Source: Aselliscus stoliczkanus
Lineage: Eukaryota; Chordata; Mammalia; Chiroptera; Hipposideridae
Assembly: GCA_033961575.1 (NCBI GenBank)
Contig: CM066732.1
Span: 51,675,001 to 51,739,000, forward strand
Reading direction: 5' to 3'
DNA: 64,000 nt
Shown here: one piece after another, positions 21,580 to 31,115 of the stretch
Layout of the letters: the number at the start of each line of letters is the position of its first letter
Position numbering within the stretch: the first letter of the stretch is position 1
Translations under genes and position numbers: made by a program
The notes under the pieces: model-generated
Told to the model about the DNA's origin: nothing
What the model saw: only the letters and a program-made list of their open reading frames with translations
The model's database searches: none

Positions 21580-22435
21580 AGGTATTCTTTGAACGCCTAT
21601 GATGTGGCATGCACTATTCCAGGTGCGAGAGAAACAGTGACCAGACAGATATCCCTGTCTTCTAGAAGCTTCCCTTCCTCCTTGGGACTGGCTAATACAC
21701 AAATAAGTAAAAACATGTATCGGTGACCAGGGCTCCTCCACACTGTCCAGGTCATCAACGACAAGGACATGTGACAGCTGGGAGACATAACTACTAAGAG
21801 AAATGTACCCTGAATGGCATCCCAGGCAAGGAAAAAACACAGTAGGCCAGAACTGAGGAAATTGAATAAAGTACGGACTTCAGTTATTAATAATGTATGC
21901 ATATTGGCTCATTAGTTGTGACAGATGTACCATGCTAATGTGAGGTGTTAATAATAGGGAAGCTAGGTGTAGATTATCATGGGAACTGTCTTATATTGGT
22001 ACCATCTTTACAAGTTTTGTGAAAATCTAAAACTATTTTAAAAAGTAAAGTTTGTTTTTAAAACATGTGTGCATGTGTGCGTGTGTGTGTGTATGTGTGA
22101 GTGTGTGTGTATCAGATGTTGATGAGTGACATGGAGGAAAGTAAAGCCAAGTCAGAGGGGCATGGAGCACAGCTGGTGGGGAAGGTGAGGGAGGGCCCTA
22201 CAGAGAAGGTGACATTTGGGCAGAACCCTGGATGGAAGCAGGGAGCCAGCCACATGGGTGTGGGGTGGAGGGTGGGGACATGTGTTCAGGAAGGAGGGAA
22301 CAGCAAGGGGCAAGGCCCTGCGAGAAAGTCAGAGGAGGCCTGCTGGCTGCCATGGAGGGAGCCTGCTGGGAGGATGGGGGGCGGTAGGCAATCAGGTCAG
22401 ACAGGTGGGGTGGTTGAGAGGGAGGGACAGTGACG
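21580..22435. repeat. ancient interspersed repeat, in two parts, with a TG-rich tract
   Basis: 21580-21750 (GCATGCACTATTCCAGGTGC) and 22110-22435 (GGAACAGCAAGGGGCAAGGC) resemble the 12820-13215 repeat. Between them lie AT-rich DNA and a TGTG/TGTGCA tract at 22066-22111. Confidence 0.5.
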
Positions 22436-22814
22436 GGGAGGGGCTGGGCATCCGAACCTTTTCCGTCCTGGTCAGGACTTTGGCTTCAGCCCTGGGCCAG
22501 ATGCCGGCAGGCTGTGTGTCTGGCCTTCTTCCCTATGGCATGGCTCCCACATCTCCACGGCCCGCTTTTCACAGGCTTTGGAAAGTTACCACTTGAGGGC
22601 CTCATTAGGCTTCAGAAAAGCAGGGGTTGGAAAGCAACCGCCTTAGGGCCAAGTCCTGTCCCCCTCGTTGTTTCTACAAAGGTGAGCCCGTACCTTTTCT
22701 CTCCCTGTTAGTGAGGGTGTTTCATGCAATTTGTAATTGTTTCATCACAGTCTGTATTCCATCCTGGGATCCTTTCCGCTTCCTAAATGATTTGTTAAGT
22801 TTGCGTAGACTAAG

Positions 22815-23230
22815 GGTCACTGGGAAACTCAGTGGGTTTTGACAAATGCATGGTGTTGTGTAGCCACCGTTATTGCATCATACAGAATAATTTCACTGCC
22901 TATTCTTACTTCAAATGTTCAACCCCTTTCCTTCCCTTCAAACCTCAAGCAACCACTGGTCTTTTCCCCATCTCCCTAGTTTTGCCTTTTCCAAAATGTC
23001 ACAGAATTGGAATCATGCAGTATGTAGCCTCTTTGGGACTGGCTTCTTTCACTTAGCAATATGCTCTTAAGATTCATCCATGTCTTTTTGTGGCTTGATA
23101 GCTCATTTCTGTGTATCGTTGAATAATGTTCATTGTCTGGATGGACCCCGGGGGTCCATTCACCGGTGAAGGATATCTTGGTTGCTTCCAGTTTTTGGCT
23201 ATTGTGAATAAAGCTGCTGTAAACATTCGT

Positions 23231-23274
<44 letters not shown>

Positions 23275-23345
23275 TGTTTGTGGGCATACATTTTCAGATC
23301 AGTTGGGTCTGTTTGCTGAATCGCATAGTAATGCTGTGTTTAGCT
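22815..23345 (-). mobile_element. LINE-1 3' end remnant (minus strand)
   Basis: GGTTTTGACAAATGCATGGT, AGCAACCACTGGTCTTTTCC, CTTAGCAATATGCTCTTAAG and TTTTTGGCTATTGTGAATAA are reverse-orientation L1 landmarks. No ORF. Confidence 0.83.
23232..23271. repeat. (GT)n microsatellite
   Basis: About 20 uninterrupted GT units inside the L1 remnant, followed by TTTGTGTTTGTG. Confidence 0.97.
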
Positions 23346-23855
23346 GTGTGTTGACCTCTGCTTTTTAGAGCATCATGGAAGGACCCCTGGCTTGTTTCGG
23401 TTTGTGTCCCTATGACAATACCACGCCACTACTCTCTTCTTACTTCTGGAAGCTTGATTGAAATTTCTCCAGAGGAGTGTTAAAATTTAAATTGTTTTCA
23501 GTGAAATTTGAAATTATGATGGAACTTCTAAGAGTAGACTCTTAAAAATCTTTTTAATTTTAAAATTTATCCCCAATGGGTCCTATCCTGAGAACTTAAT
23601 AGATCAGCTGTCTAATAAGTTGAAGTAATTGAGATACAGCAGTAAAAAGTTAAAAATAATCGTTCCAGCATTCCTGGAGGCTTTGGGAGTGACAAGTACA
23701 TTTAATTTGAAATTGTGAGGGAAGTGTGAGCACTCTCTTTCTGTAGCTGCAAGAGCTTCTTTCTGTGTAACAACATCAGACTCTACTTGATTTCTGAGCA
23801 ACACAAGAACTGCAAACACATGGAAACCTATTAATGTTAAAGAAAGAAATGAACA
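23346..23855. other. unique AT-rich intergenic sequence
   Basis: No gene or repeat that I can name. Confidence 0.45.
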
Positions 23856-24155
23856 AACAGGCTTGGATTTTTTTCAGCTTTACTGGTGTATAATTGAGGT
23901 GTAATATTGATATATGATAATACATTGCATATACTTGTAATGCACCATTTGAGTTTTGATACGTGGATGTCAGACCAGCCCTAAAATAAAGATAATGAGT
24001 GTAGCTCTTACCACCTAAAGTTTGGAATCATACAGCATGCTGTGTTTGGAAGGGGAAGTGGCCGATTTCTTTCAGCGAGATGACTTTGAGATTCATCCAT
24101 GTTGGTGGTTGGATCAGGACTTCATGACCCTGTTGCTGAGTAATAGCCCATAGTA

Positions 24156-24504
24156 TGCTGCTATAGACTGAATCGTGTTCCGCTGCAATCGTATGTCGAA
24201 GCCCCAACCCCCAGGGATTATATTTGGAGATAGGGCTTTTAAGAGGTTATTAAGGTTCGAGGAGGTCATAAGGGTGGGATCCTAATCCGATGTGATCTGT
24301 GGCCTTCTAAGAGGAAAAGCCAGGCGAGGACACAGCAAGAAAGTGGTCATCTGCAAGCTGGGAAGAGGGCCCTCTCCAGAACATGACCATGCTGGCACCC
24401 GGATCCCAGACTGCCAGCCTCCAGAACTCAGAGAAAATGAACTTCTGTTATTTAAGCCACTCACTCTCCGATATTTTGTCAGGACAGCCTGAGCTGACTA
24501 AGAT
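24156..24504 (+). mobile_element. solitary MaLR-type LTR (MLT1-like)
   Basis: CTATAGACTGAATCGTGTTC start, AGCCCCAACCCCCAGGGATT, GAGGACACAGCAAGAAAG, CAGCCTCCAGAACTCAGAGA and terminal CCTGAGCTGACTAAGA match the ERVL-MaLR MLT1 consensus as I know it. It is an LTR only: no internal region or coding capacity. Confidence 0.75.
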
Positions 24505-24680
24505 GTGTAGATACGCCAACCATTTGTTTTTCATTCCCCTGTGGATGGTCATTTCCAGTTTGGGGGCTATTATAAATAAATCGGCTGTGAACATTCATGT
24601 ACAAGTTTTTGTGTGGACATGTGCTTTCATTTTTATTGGGTGAATATCTAGGAGTGGACTGGCTGGGTTATGTATGTTTC

Positions 24681-24688
<8 letters not shown>

Positions 24689-24717
<29 letters not shown>

Positions 24718-24803
24718 AGTGTCACTGGCCCTCACATGTGGGACCGAACCGGGGCCACTGGCTTCCCAAGCCAGCGCTTAACCGTCGCGCCACTCGGCCG
24801 GCC
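24689..24803 (-). mobile_element. short tRNA-derived SINE with 21-bp target-site duplication
   Basis: A poly-T (plus strand) tail, then GAGGGCAGTGTCACTGGCCC, GGGACCGAACCGGGGCC, ending CACTCGGCCGGCC. Flanked by TTATGTATGTTTCACTTTTT at 24668 and 24804 (20 of 21 bases shown). The long tail and exact duplication suggest a young insertion. Confidence 0.95.
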
Positions 24804-24861
24804 TTATGTATGTTTCACTTTTTTAGAAACTGCCGAACTGTTTTCTGAGGTGACTGTACCA

Positions 24862-25336
24862 TTTTATTTATTTATTTATTTACTTATTTATTTATTAAAA
24901 GCTTTTATTGGGGAATTGGGGGAGCGGAACAACATTGGGGAATTGGGAAAGGGGAACAGACAAGTTGCCGTCCTTTTGTTGTTCTTCAGTCTAGTTGCGG
25001 AGGACGCTGCTTCACTGGCCCATGTTGGTATCATTGCGCTCTTCCCGGATGAGGCAGATCGGTCGCCGGCCTCTGGATGTCGCTCACAGCGGCTCTTGGC
25101 AGCTTACGCTGGCTGCCGGCCACTCACTGTAGCCTATGGCAGCCCACTGCAGCAGGGGCTGCAGCCTACACCGTCGCCAGGGCTCGCACAGCCCAGCTCC
25201 AGGTGGAGCTGTTGTTCACCATCTTAGCTGTAGAGGGCAGTGTCACTGGCCTATGTGGGATCCGAACCGGGGCCCTGCTGCTCAGAGCTGGCGTCCCAAG
25301 CCAGCTCTTAACCAACGGCACCACTGTGCCAACCCC
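24862..25336 (-). mobile_element. long tRNA-derived SINE with (TTTA)n tail
   Basis: Plus strand starts with a (TTTA)n tract, then AGCTTTTATTGGGGAATTG, a full body, and the head near 25230-25336 (CACTGTGCCAACCCC, a diverged 5' end). Inserted in L1. Confidence 0.9.
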
Positions 25337-25689
25337 ACGCTACTGTTTTACGTTCCCTCAGCATAGAGAGTTCTGGTTCCTCCACGTGGGTCTTGAGGCT
25401 TCAGTTCTGAATTGCTCTTACTTGGGTGGTCCACCCATATGTGTGAGGGAAGGCTCTTCGCCTGCTGTGACACAGCCAGGCGAGGCGTGGGCAGGCAGGT
25501 GTTGCACTCTGGAACCTACCCTCATACTCTTTATGTCCTCAAGTGAGAATTTTTTATGCCCATGTTAATTTACTTGCCATGAAAATTTAGAATGCCTTAA
25601 TATCTTTATCCATTTTACTTGTGCTTTCATTGTTTTTCCTAATTTTTTTACTTGCAGACTTCCTGGGATAAACCCAGAGTTTCTGGGCT

Positions 25690-25905
25690 GTGAGGTACTG
25701 AACAGAGCCTGGGTTTTAGAGTCATACCCACTTGGATTTGAATTTGGGCTTCACAGCCTAGCAGGTCATGTGACCTAAGCCTCAGTTTCCTCATCTGTTT
25801 TTGAAAAGTGTGGGGAGGTTGATGTTACCCAGCTTGCACCATTGTTACGAGGGTCAAAGATAATGTATTGAAAACACCTTCATTGAACACCTGGAAAACT
25901 GTATT
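25690..25905 (+). repeat. MIR SINE
   Basis: GCCTGGGTTTTAGAGTCATA, TGACCTAAGCCTCAGTTTCC and TCATCTGTTTTTGAAAAG follow the MIR core and 3' half, diverged as expected for this ancient family. Confidence 0.75.
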
Positions 25906-27334
25906 CATTTCCCAAAATATATTTGTAATTATAAATACCATTTTCTGTTTGACAGTCACTGACCTACTATCCGCTAAGTGAGTAGGAGAAGAACTGATGC
26001 TTTAATGGGTGACACCGGTTAGAGGGAGACCACAGAGAATATGGCAAAATGCAGTGGCATTGCCAGGGCTCAGGGTGACCCTGCAACATTTAGTGGTGCC
26101 CAAGCCTTCCTCCATTTGCACTTTACTGGCATGTATTTCATGTGTGCATTTTCATAACTTCCACAGAGGCAACTCCTGCCTGAGTGTAGTTCCTTTACGC
26201 AGCCCATTCGGGGATCCCTGGTTACCTAGGGGCTGTTTCTGAGGAAGGGAACCGGAACACACTACGGTTCCGGGAGGGTTGTTCTCAGGCCTCTGGGGGA
26301 CGAGCCCGTGGACGCACCTGCTTTTCTCGGCTGGGGCTGCAGTGTTTGCACCCAGGCCTGCTGGCCTGTGGAATCCTTTGTCCAACTGGCCGAGATGCGT
26401 TAAGAGTGCGTGGGGCCTTCTCTCCTGTGGAGAAGCAGGAAGCTCTTCTTTGATGGCTGGGCCAGACCGTGCATCTGAGGTGGCTGGCGTTTGAAAGTTC
26501 ATCCTGAAAGGAGTTCCGCGTAGCCAGGTGGTTGACGTGAGCATGGCCAGGTAGGCTGGAGCTGGAACTGCCTGGGAAGTGGGGGTCCAGTGAGGAGGGC
26601 AGAGTGGGTGTTGGTAAGCACGGGGTTCGTTTTGCCAGGTGGGGGTGTCCAGAGGCCTTCTCTCCTCTGCCCAGCCGCCGGGTTCCAAGTACCCTGCAGT
26701 GTTTCTCCTTAGAGCCGGCTGGCTTTCTTGGCATCAGTCAGTCAGGTTGCTAGGAAGCCACACAAGGCCAATGCAACTTCCTTTTGACTTGCTCACATTG
26801 AGCCATCTGCTTCTTCCTTCTCATGGCCTTCAGACTTGGCCGGGATCGTGGGGAAGAGGGTCGAGCGCAGCATCTGTGCTCCTTCTTGGGAAGGGAGCGC
26901 TTTCTAATAATTCTTTAACCCTCTCAGTCCAAACTCACAACCAGTCGTGTTTAGTTCCTTGTTTCTCTCGACTAACAATTTGGAGCAGGCTTTTCTTCCT
27001 AGGTTTCACCCTTTGTCTTGGTCTTAGATGTAGATCTATGTTACACGATAACCGCCCAACTCTCAGTGAGGAAGATGGTGTCTGCATGTGTCAACATGCA
27101 TTTGGCATGTAAATATTGATAATGGTGGTGGTCTTCACCGAGGATGCTTGTACTTGGAATTGATGCATACGAATCATTTAGGAGTTTGGTTTTTTCCCCC
27201 CCAGAAGCTTCTCTCTGGAGCTCATGTCGGTTATGGTAAAGATGGCAGCTAATCCCCCCTAATTTATGGTGATGTTGGTGCAGCCTCTGGAAAAGAGAAA
27301 CTTTACCAAAACAAGCGATTTTAAAAATATTACC
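25906..27334. other. unique intergenic sequence, no gene seen
   Basis: Overlapping ORFs of 178 and 149 codons on the minus strand (26152-26734) have no recognisable domain and no splice-site support. They look like chance open frames in GC-rich DNA. Confidence 0.45.
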
Positions 27335-27768
27335 TGGGCCGGCCGAGTGGCGCATTGGTTAAGAGCTGGTTTGGGATGCCAGTGGCCCTGTTCAGATCCC
27401 ACATATGAAGGCCAGTGACACTACCCTCTACAGCTAACAACAGCTCCACCTGGAGCAGAGCTGTGTGAGCCCCGGCGATGGTGTAGGCTGCAGCCTCTGC
27501 TGCAGTGGGCTGCCATAGGCTACAGTGAGTGGCCGGCAGCCAGCGTGAGCTGCCAATAGCCGTGGTGAGTGACCTTCCAGAGGCCAGCGACTGATCTGCC
27601 TCATCTGGGCAGAGTGCAATGACGACACTAACATGGGCCAGTGAAGAAACATCCTCCGCAACTAGACTGAAGAACAAGGAGACAGCAACTTGTCTGTTCC
27701 CCTTCCCCGATTCCCCAACGTTGTTCCCCTTCCCCAATTCCCCAATAAAATCTTTAAAATATATATAT
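27335..27768 (+). mobile_element. long tRNA-derived SINE
   Basis: GGGCCGGCCGAGTGGCGCAT head, a full body, and 3' end CCCCAATAAAATCTTTAAAA followed by (AT)n. Flanks ATATTACC at 27327 and 27769. Confidence 0.93.
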
Positions 27769-27776
27769 ATATTACC

Positions 27777-28709
27777 AAACATCCTCAGGTTTATGTACTT
27801 CTAGATTTGGTTCAGTTCAGGAGGATAAGTCAGACTGATGAGATTGAAGCCCCTTCTGTCATGAGATTGCAATGGCCTTTTCTTGTGATAGAGCTGTGCC
27901 TTCAGTGGTCACCTCTGCAGAAGCAGAGCAAACAAACTAGAGAAAAATAGAAATAGGCATTACAAAATAGAGGCGAGGTTCTGGGGGAAAAAAGTCTTGA
28001 GAAAAGCCGTTGTTCATGTTTTAAAAATCCAGTTTACCTGAAGATGTAATCACCATGGAGTCTACCAGAACTGGGGAAGCTAATGCATGGGCTACGGGAA
28101 AAAATTTCTCCTGAAGTGTAATTTTGTCTCTGTTGGTTTTTTAGCAGTAAGCCATAGCAACCTTTTCTGCCGACTTCTTATTCTCCCCAAGAGGGCTGCT
28201 TGAAGGAGGGCGAAGACATGCAAAGGTAAAATTTCATCGTCGTGGCTCCATTTGCTAAAAGCTTTAGTGGTAATTTCGATGTGTTCTTACTGTGCAGACT
28301 TATGTGTTTGTTAAAATTGATGTTATTAATATTTGGTTTTTGGGGGGAGTCCCTCAGGTCAACTCGATCATATTAAGCCCTTCTGCTTTAACTTTTACCT
28401 TTCCAGAGTCATTTGGACTCTAGGAACTAAAACAGACCTGCAGACTCTTGAAGGGACTCAGCCTCCCAGCACCTTTCTTTGTGGGCTTTTCAGTAAGTGC
28501 CACATGGGTGACCCACTCTGTGGGCTAACCCTCCCTCACACCTTTTCCCTGCTACCATCTAACCATTGGTATATGCTCACAAAATGAACATTTATTTCAT
28601 TTTGAGACAAATTGGTACTCCAGACATGAGTATAAATAGAAGTCATTTAAAAATCGATTTTTTTTTTCAACCAAGGAATGGATAAGTACATGTAAAAGTG
28701 TCTGATAAG
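27777..28709. other. unique intergenic sequence, no gene seen
   Basis: No repeat or exon recognised. Confidence 0.45.
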
Positions 28710-28724
28710 AAAAAGTGAAAATCC

Positions 28725-28828
28725 AGGGCTGGCCGAGTGGCGCAGTGGTTAAGGGCTGGCTTGGGAAGTTCAGTCCCACATATGAGGGCCAGTGACACTG
28801 CCCTCAAAAAAAAAAAAGAAAAAAAGAA
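28725..28828 (+). mobile_element. short tRNA-derived SINE with internal deletion
   Basis: AGGGCTGGCCGAGTGGCGCA head, but the segment after GCTTGGGAAG is missing, so the B box is destroyed (TTCAGTCCCACATATG). A-rich tail. Flanks AAAAAGTGAAAATCC at 28710 and AAGTGAAAATCC at 28831. Confidence 0.9.
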
Positions 28829-28850
28829 AAAAGTGAAAATCCCTTTTCAG

Positions 28851-29286
28851 GGGCCAATCGAGTGGTGCATTGGTTAGGAGTTGGCTTGGGATGCCAGCTC
28901 TGAGCAGCAGGGTGCCGGTTCAGATCCCACATGGGCCAGTGGCGCTATGCCCTCTACAGCTAAGATGGTGAACAACAGCTCACCTGGAGCTGGGCTGCCT
29001 TGAGTCGCCAGCAATGGCATAGGCTGCAGTGGGGCTGCAGTGGACTGCCATGAGCTACTGGGAATGGCTAGCAATCGGAGTGAGCGGCCCACAGCCAGCG
29101 TGAGCTGCCATGAGCGACTGCCTCACCCAGGAAGACAGCAATGAGAATACCAACATGGGCTAGTGAAGTGACGTCCTCCGCAACTAGACTGAAGAACAAA
29201 ATGACAGCAACTTGTCTGTTCCCCTTCCCTGGTTCCCCAACGTTGTTCCCCTCCCGCAATTTCCCAGTAAAATCTTTTTAAAAAAA
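28851..29286 (+). mobile_element. long tRNA-derived SINE inserted beside the previous SINE
   Basis: GGGCCAATCGAGTGGTGCAT head, a full body, and 3' end CCAGTAAAATCTTTTTAAA. Flanked by GAAAATCCCTTTTCAG (28835-28850) and GAAAATCTCTTTTCAG (29287-29302), one mismatch in 16. The left flank overlaps the right target duplication of the short SINE. Confidence 0.93.
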
Positions 29287-29329
29287 GAAAATCTCTTTTC
29301 AGAACTTTCCCATGTTCCCCCCTCCCTTG

Positions 29330-29799
29330 TTTTGTTTTTTTGTTTGTTTTGTTTTCTAAAAAATTTTATTGGGGAATTAGGGGAGGGTAACAGACAAGTT
29401 GCTGTCCTTTTGTTCTTCAGTCTAGTTGTGTAGGACATTGCTTCACTGGCCCATGTTGGTATTTGTGATTGCGCTCTTCCTGGGTGAGGCAGAGCGGTCA
29501 CCGGCCTCTGGACGGCCACTCACAGTGGCTCTTGGCAGCTCACACCGGCTGCTGGCTGCTCACGCTGGCCGCCAGCCACTCATTGTAGCCTGTGGCAGCC
29601 CACTGCAGCAGGGGCTGCAGCCTACGCCGTCTCCAGAGACTCATGGCAGCCTGGCTCCAGGTGGAGCTGTTGTTCACCATCTTACCTGTAGAGGGCAGTG
29701 TCACTAGCCCTCATATGTTGGATCCGAACCAGACCCCTGCTGCTCAGAGCTGGTGTCCCAAGCCAGGTCTTAACCAACGCGCCACTCCACCAGTTCCCC
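29330..29799 (-). mobile_element. long tRNA-derived SINE
   Basis: (TTTTG)n tail on plus, AAAATTTTATTGGGGAATTA, a full body, and the head ending near CACTCCACCAGTTCCCC. The target duplication is unclear. Confidence 0.9.
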
Positions 29800-29814
29800 A
29801 CCACCACCACCCTG

Positions 29815-30000
29815 TTTTTAACTTAAGTGACTCACCCTGGCATATTGTTCTGGAACTTGCTTCTTTCACTTGACAGTATGTCATGGAGGATTATTCATCC
29901 TCATGGTTTTGACCACTGTGTAGTATTCCAAACTGTGTAAACCAGTTTCGAAGGTTATCTTATTTTACTCGTTCACATTCAATAGTGGAGTTCTTCTAAG
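29815..30000 (-). mobile_element. LINE-1 3' fragment (minus strand)
   Basis: CTTGCTTCTTTCACTTGACA, ATTATTCATCCTCATGG and GTGTAGTATTCCAAACTGTG are diverged L1 3' landmarks in reverse. Confidence 0.7.
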
Positions 30001-30010
30001 TAACTAAATA

Positions 30011-30520
30011 TAAGGTGTGATCAAAATATACAGTGAATATTTAAATCAAAAATTTATCACAGTAAAAGACACATTGCCATTAATCCCCCTCAGAATACTC
30101 CCCCTCACTTTGAACACACTTATCCCATTGCTCTTGCCCCTTTCGGAAGCGGCTCTAGCAGCCCTCTTTTGTGAGTGTCTTTAGTTGCGCTGTCCTGGCT
30201 GCCTCGACGTCCTGAATCATTTTGACTTTGGGGAAGAACCAAAAGTCGCACAGTGCCAGATACAGTGAATAAAGTGGTTGAGGACACACCATAATGTTTT
30301 ATTTGACAGAAATTGCCATAAAATGGAGGATGATTTCTGGCACACTTTAAAACACACCTCCTCTCAACCATAGTTTGCACCTGACTGACTGCACCAAACA
30401 CGTTGAAACTTGTCACACATGTTACTAAGGTTGACACACTGCTTCCCAATTGAAGATCCCTGCCTTTCTGTTGGATGGGACTCAGCAGCAGCATTCACCG
30501 TATTTTGTGATCACACCTCA
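30011..30520 (-). mobile_element. mariner-like element, 510-bp deletion derivative with terminal inverted repeats
   Basis: Left end TAAGGTGTGATCAAAATATA and the reverse complement of the right end, TGAGGTGTGATCACAAAATA, form inverted repeats of about 28 bp that continue to a shared GTGAAT. TA flanks both ends (30009-30010, 30521-30522), the expected mariner target duplication. Inside, the minus strand around 30220-30280 encodes a degraded PQPLYSLYLALCDFWFFP, which resembles the C-terminal PPYSPDLAPCDFF-type motif of mariner D,D34D transposases. The catalytic core upstream is mostly missing and frames are broken, so it is non-autonomous. Confidence 0.82.
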
Positions 30521-30524
30521 TATG

Positions 30525-30915
30525 TAAAACAACATGGCAGTTCAAGATTCTTGCTTTGGATCTACCTCTGGAGCTTTGGTAAAAGCAGTTTTCCTTGAAC
30601 CATATTTGAATGGATTTTTGTATGTACAAACCTTGACAGGGCCTCTCTCTTGCCTGCATTAAAGATGAGATTTGTGTCAGATTAGATTAATAATTCAAAA
30701 TTGAAAAATGCTTTCTTCGACTGTGGAAGCCCTGGGAAGTATAGAATTCGGGAGTGACTATTAATGGAGGTTAGCTCCTCTCAGGTAACATTTCCTGAAA
30801 ACCAGGCTTCGGATACTTGCACCTTTAGGCGATCTCTGAAGGAGAGATTTCCTGAGCCCAGATCTGAGAGCAGCCTAGAGGCAAAGACGGATGATACGGC
30901 TTACCTCTGTCAGGG
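30525..30915. other. unique intergenic sequence, no gene seen
   Basis: Nothing recognised. Confidence 0.4.
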
Positions 30916-30919
30916 CTTG

Positions 30920-31115
30920 CTCTACATCAGGCACCCATTAGCTCATTCAATCCTCATAGCAATACTTAGAGGTAGCTTCTCCTACTATTCCCATTTCCCA
31001 GGTGAGGAAACTGAAGCATAAATAACGATGTGAAGTAACCCATTCTAGCTCACCCAGTTAGTGACAGCTGAGATTCAAATCCAGGTAGTTGCAGTTTCAA
31101 CACCACCATACTGTC
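30920..31115 (-). repeat. MIR SINE
   Basis: TAGCTCATTCAATCCTCATA, CCCATTTCCCAGGTGAGGAA and CAGTTAGTGACAGCTGAG, the reverse MIR core. Confidence 0.75.

Larger units (their letters stand above)
23860..25390 (-). mobile_element. LINE-1 3' end remnant (minus strand) with a nested LTR and two SINEs
   Basis: L1 pieces 23860-24155, 24505-24667, 24825-24861 and about 25337-25390 (landmarks TTTACTGGTGTATAATTGAG, GAGATTCATCCATGTTGGTG, GTGAACATTCATGTACAAG) are split by an old LTR (24156-24504), a short SINE (24689-24803) and a long SINE (24862-25336). Confidence 0.78.

Noticed and set aside
26152..26734. overlapping 178- and 149-codon minus-strand ORFs
   Set aside because: No domain, no splice sites in a sensible arrangement, low-complexity composition, and competing frames on both strands.
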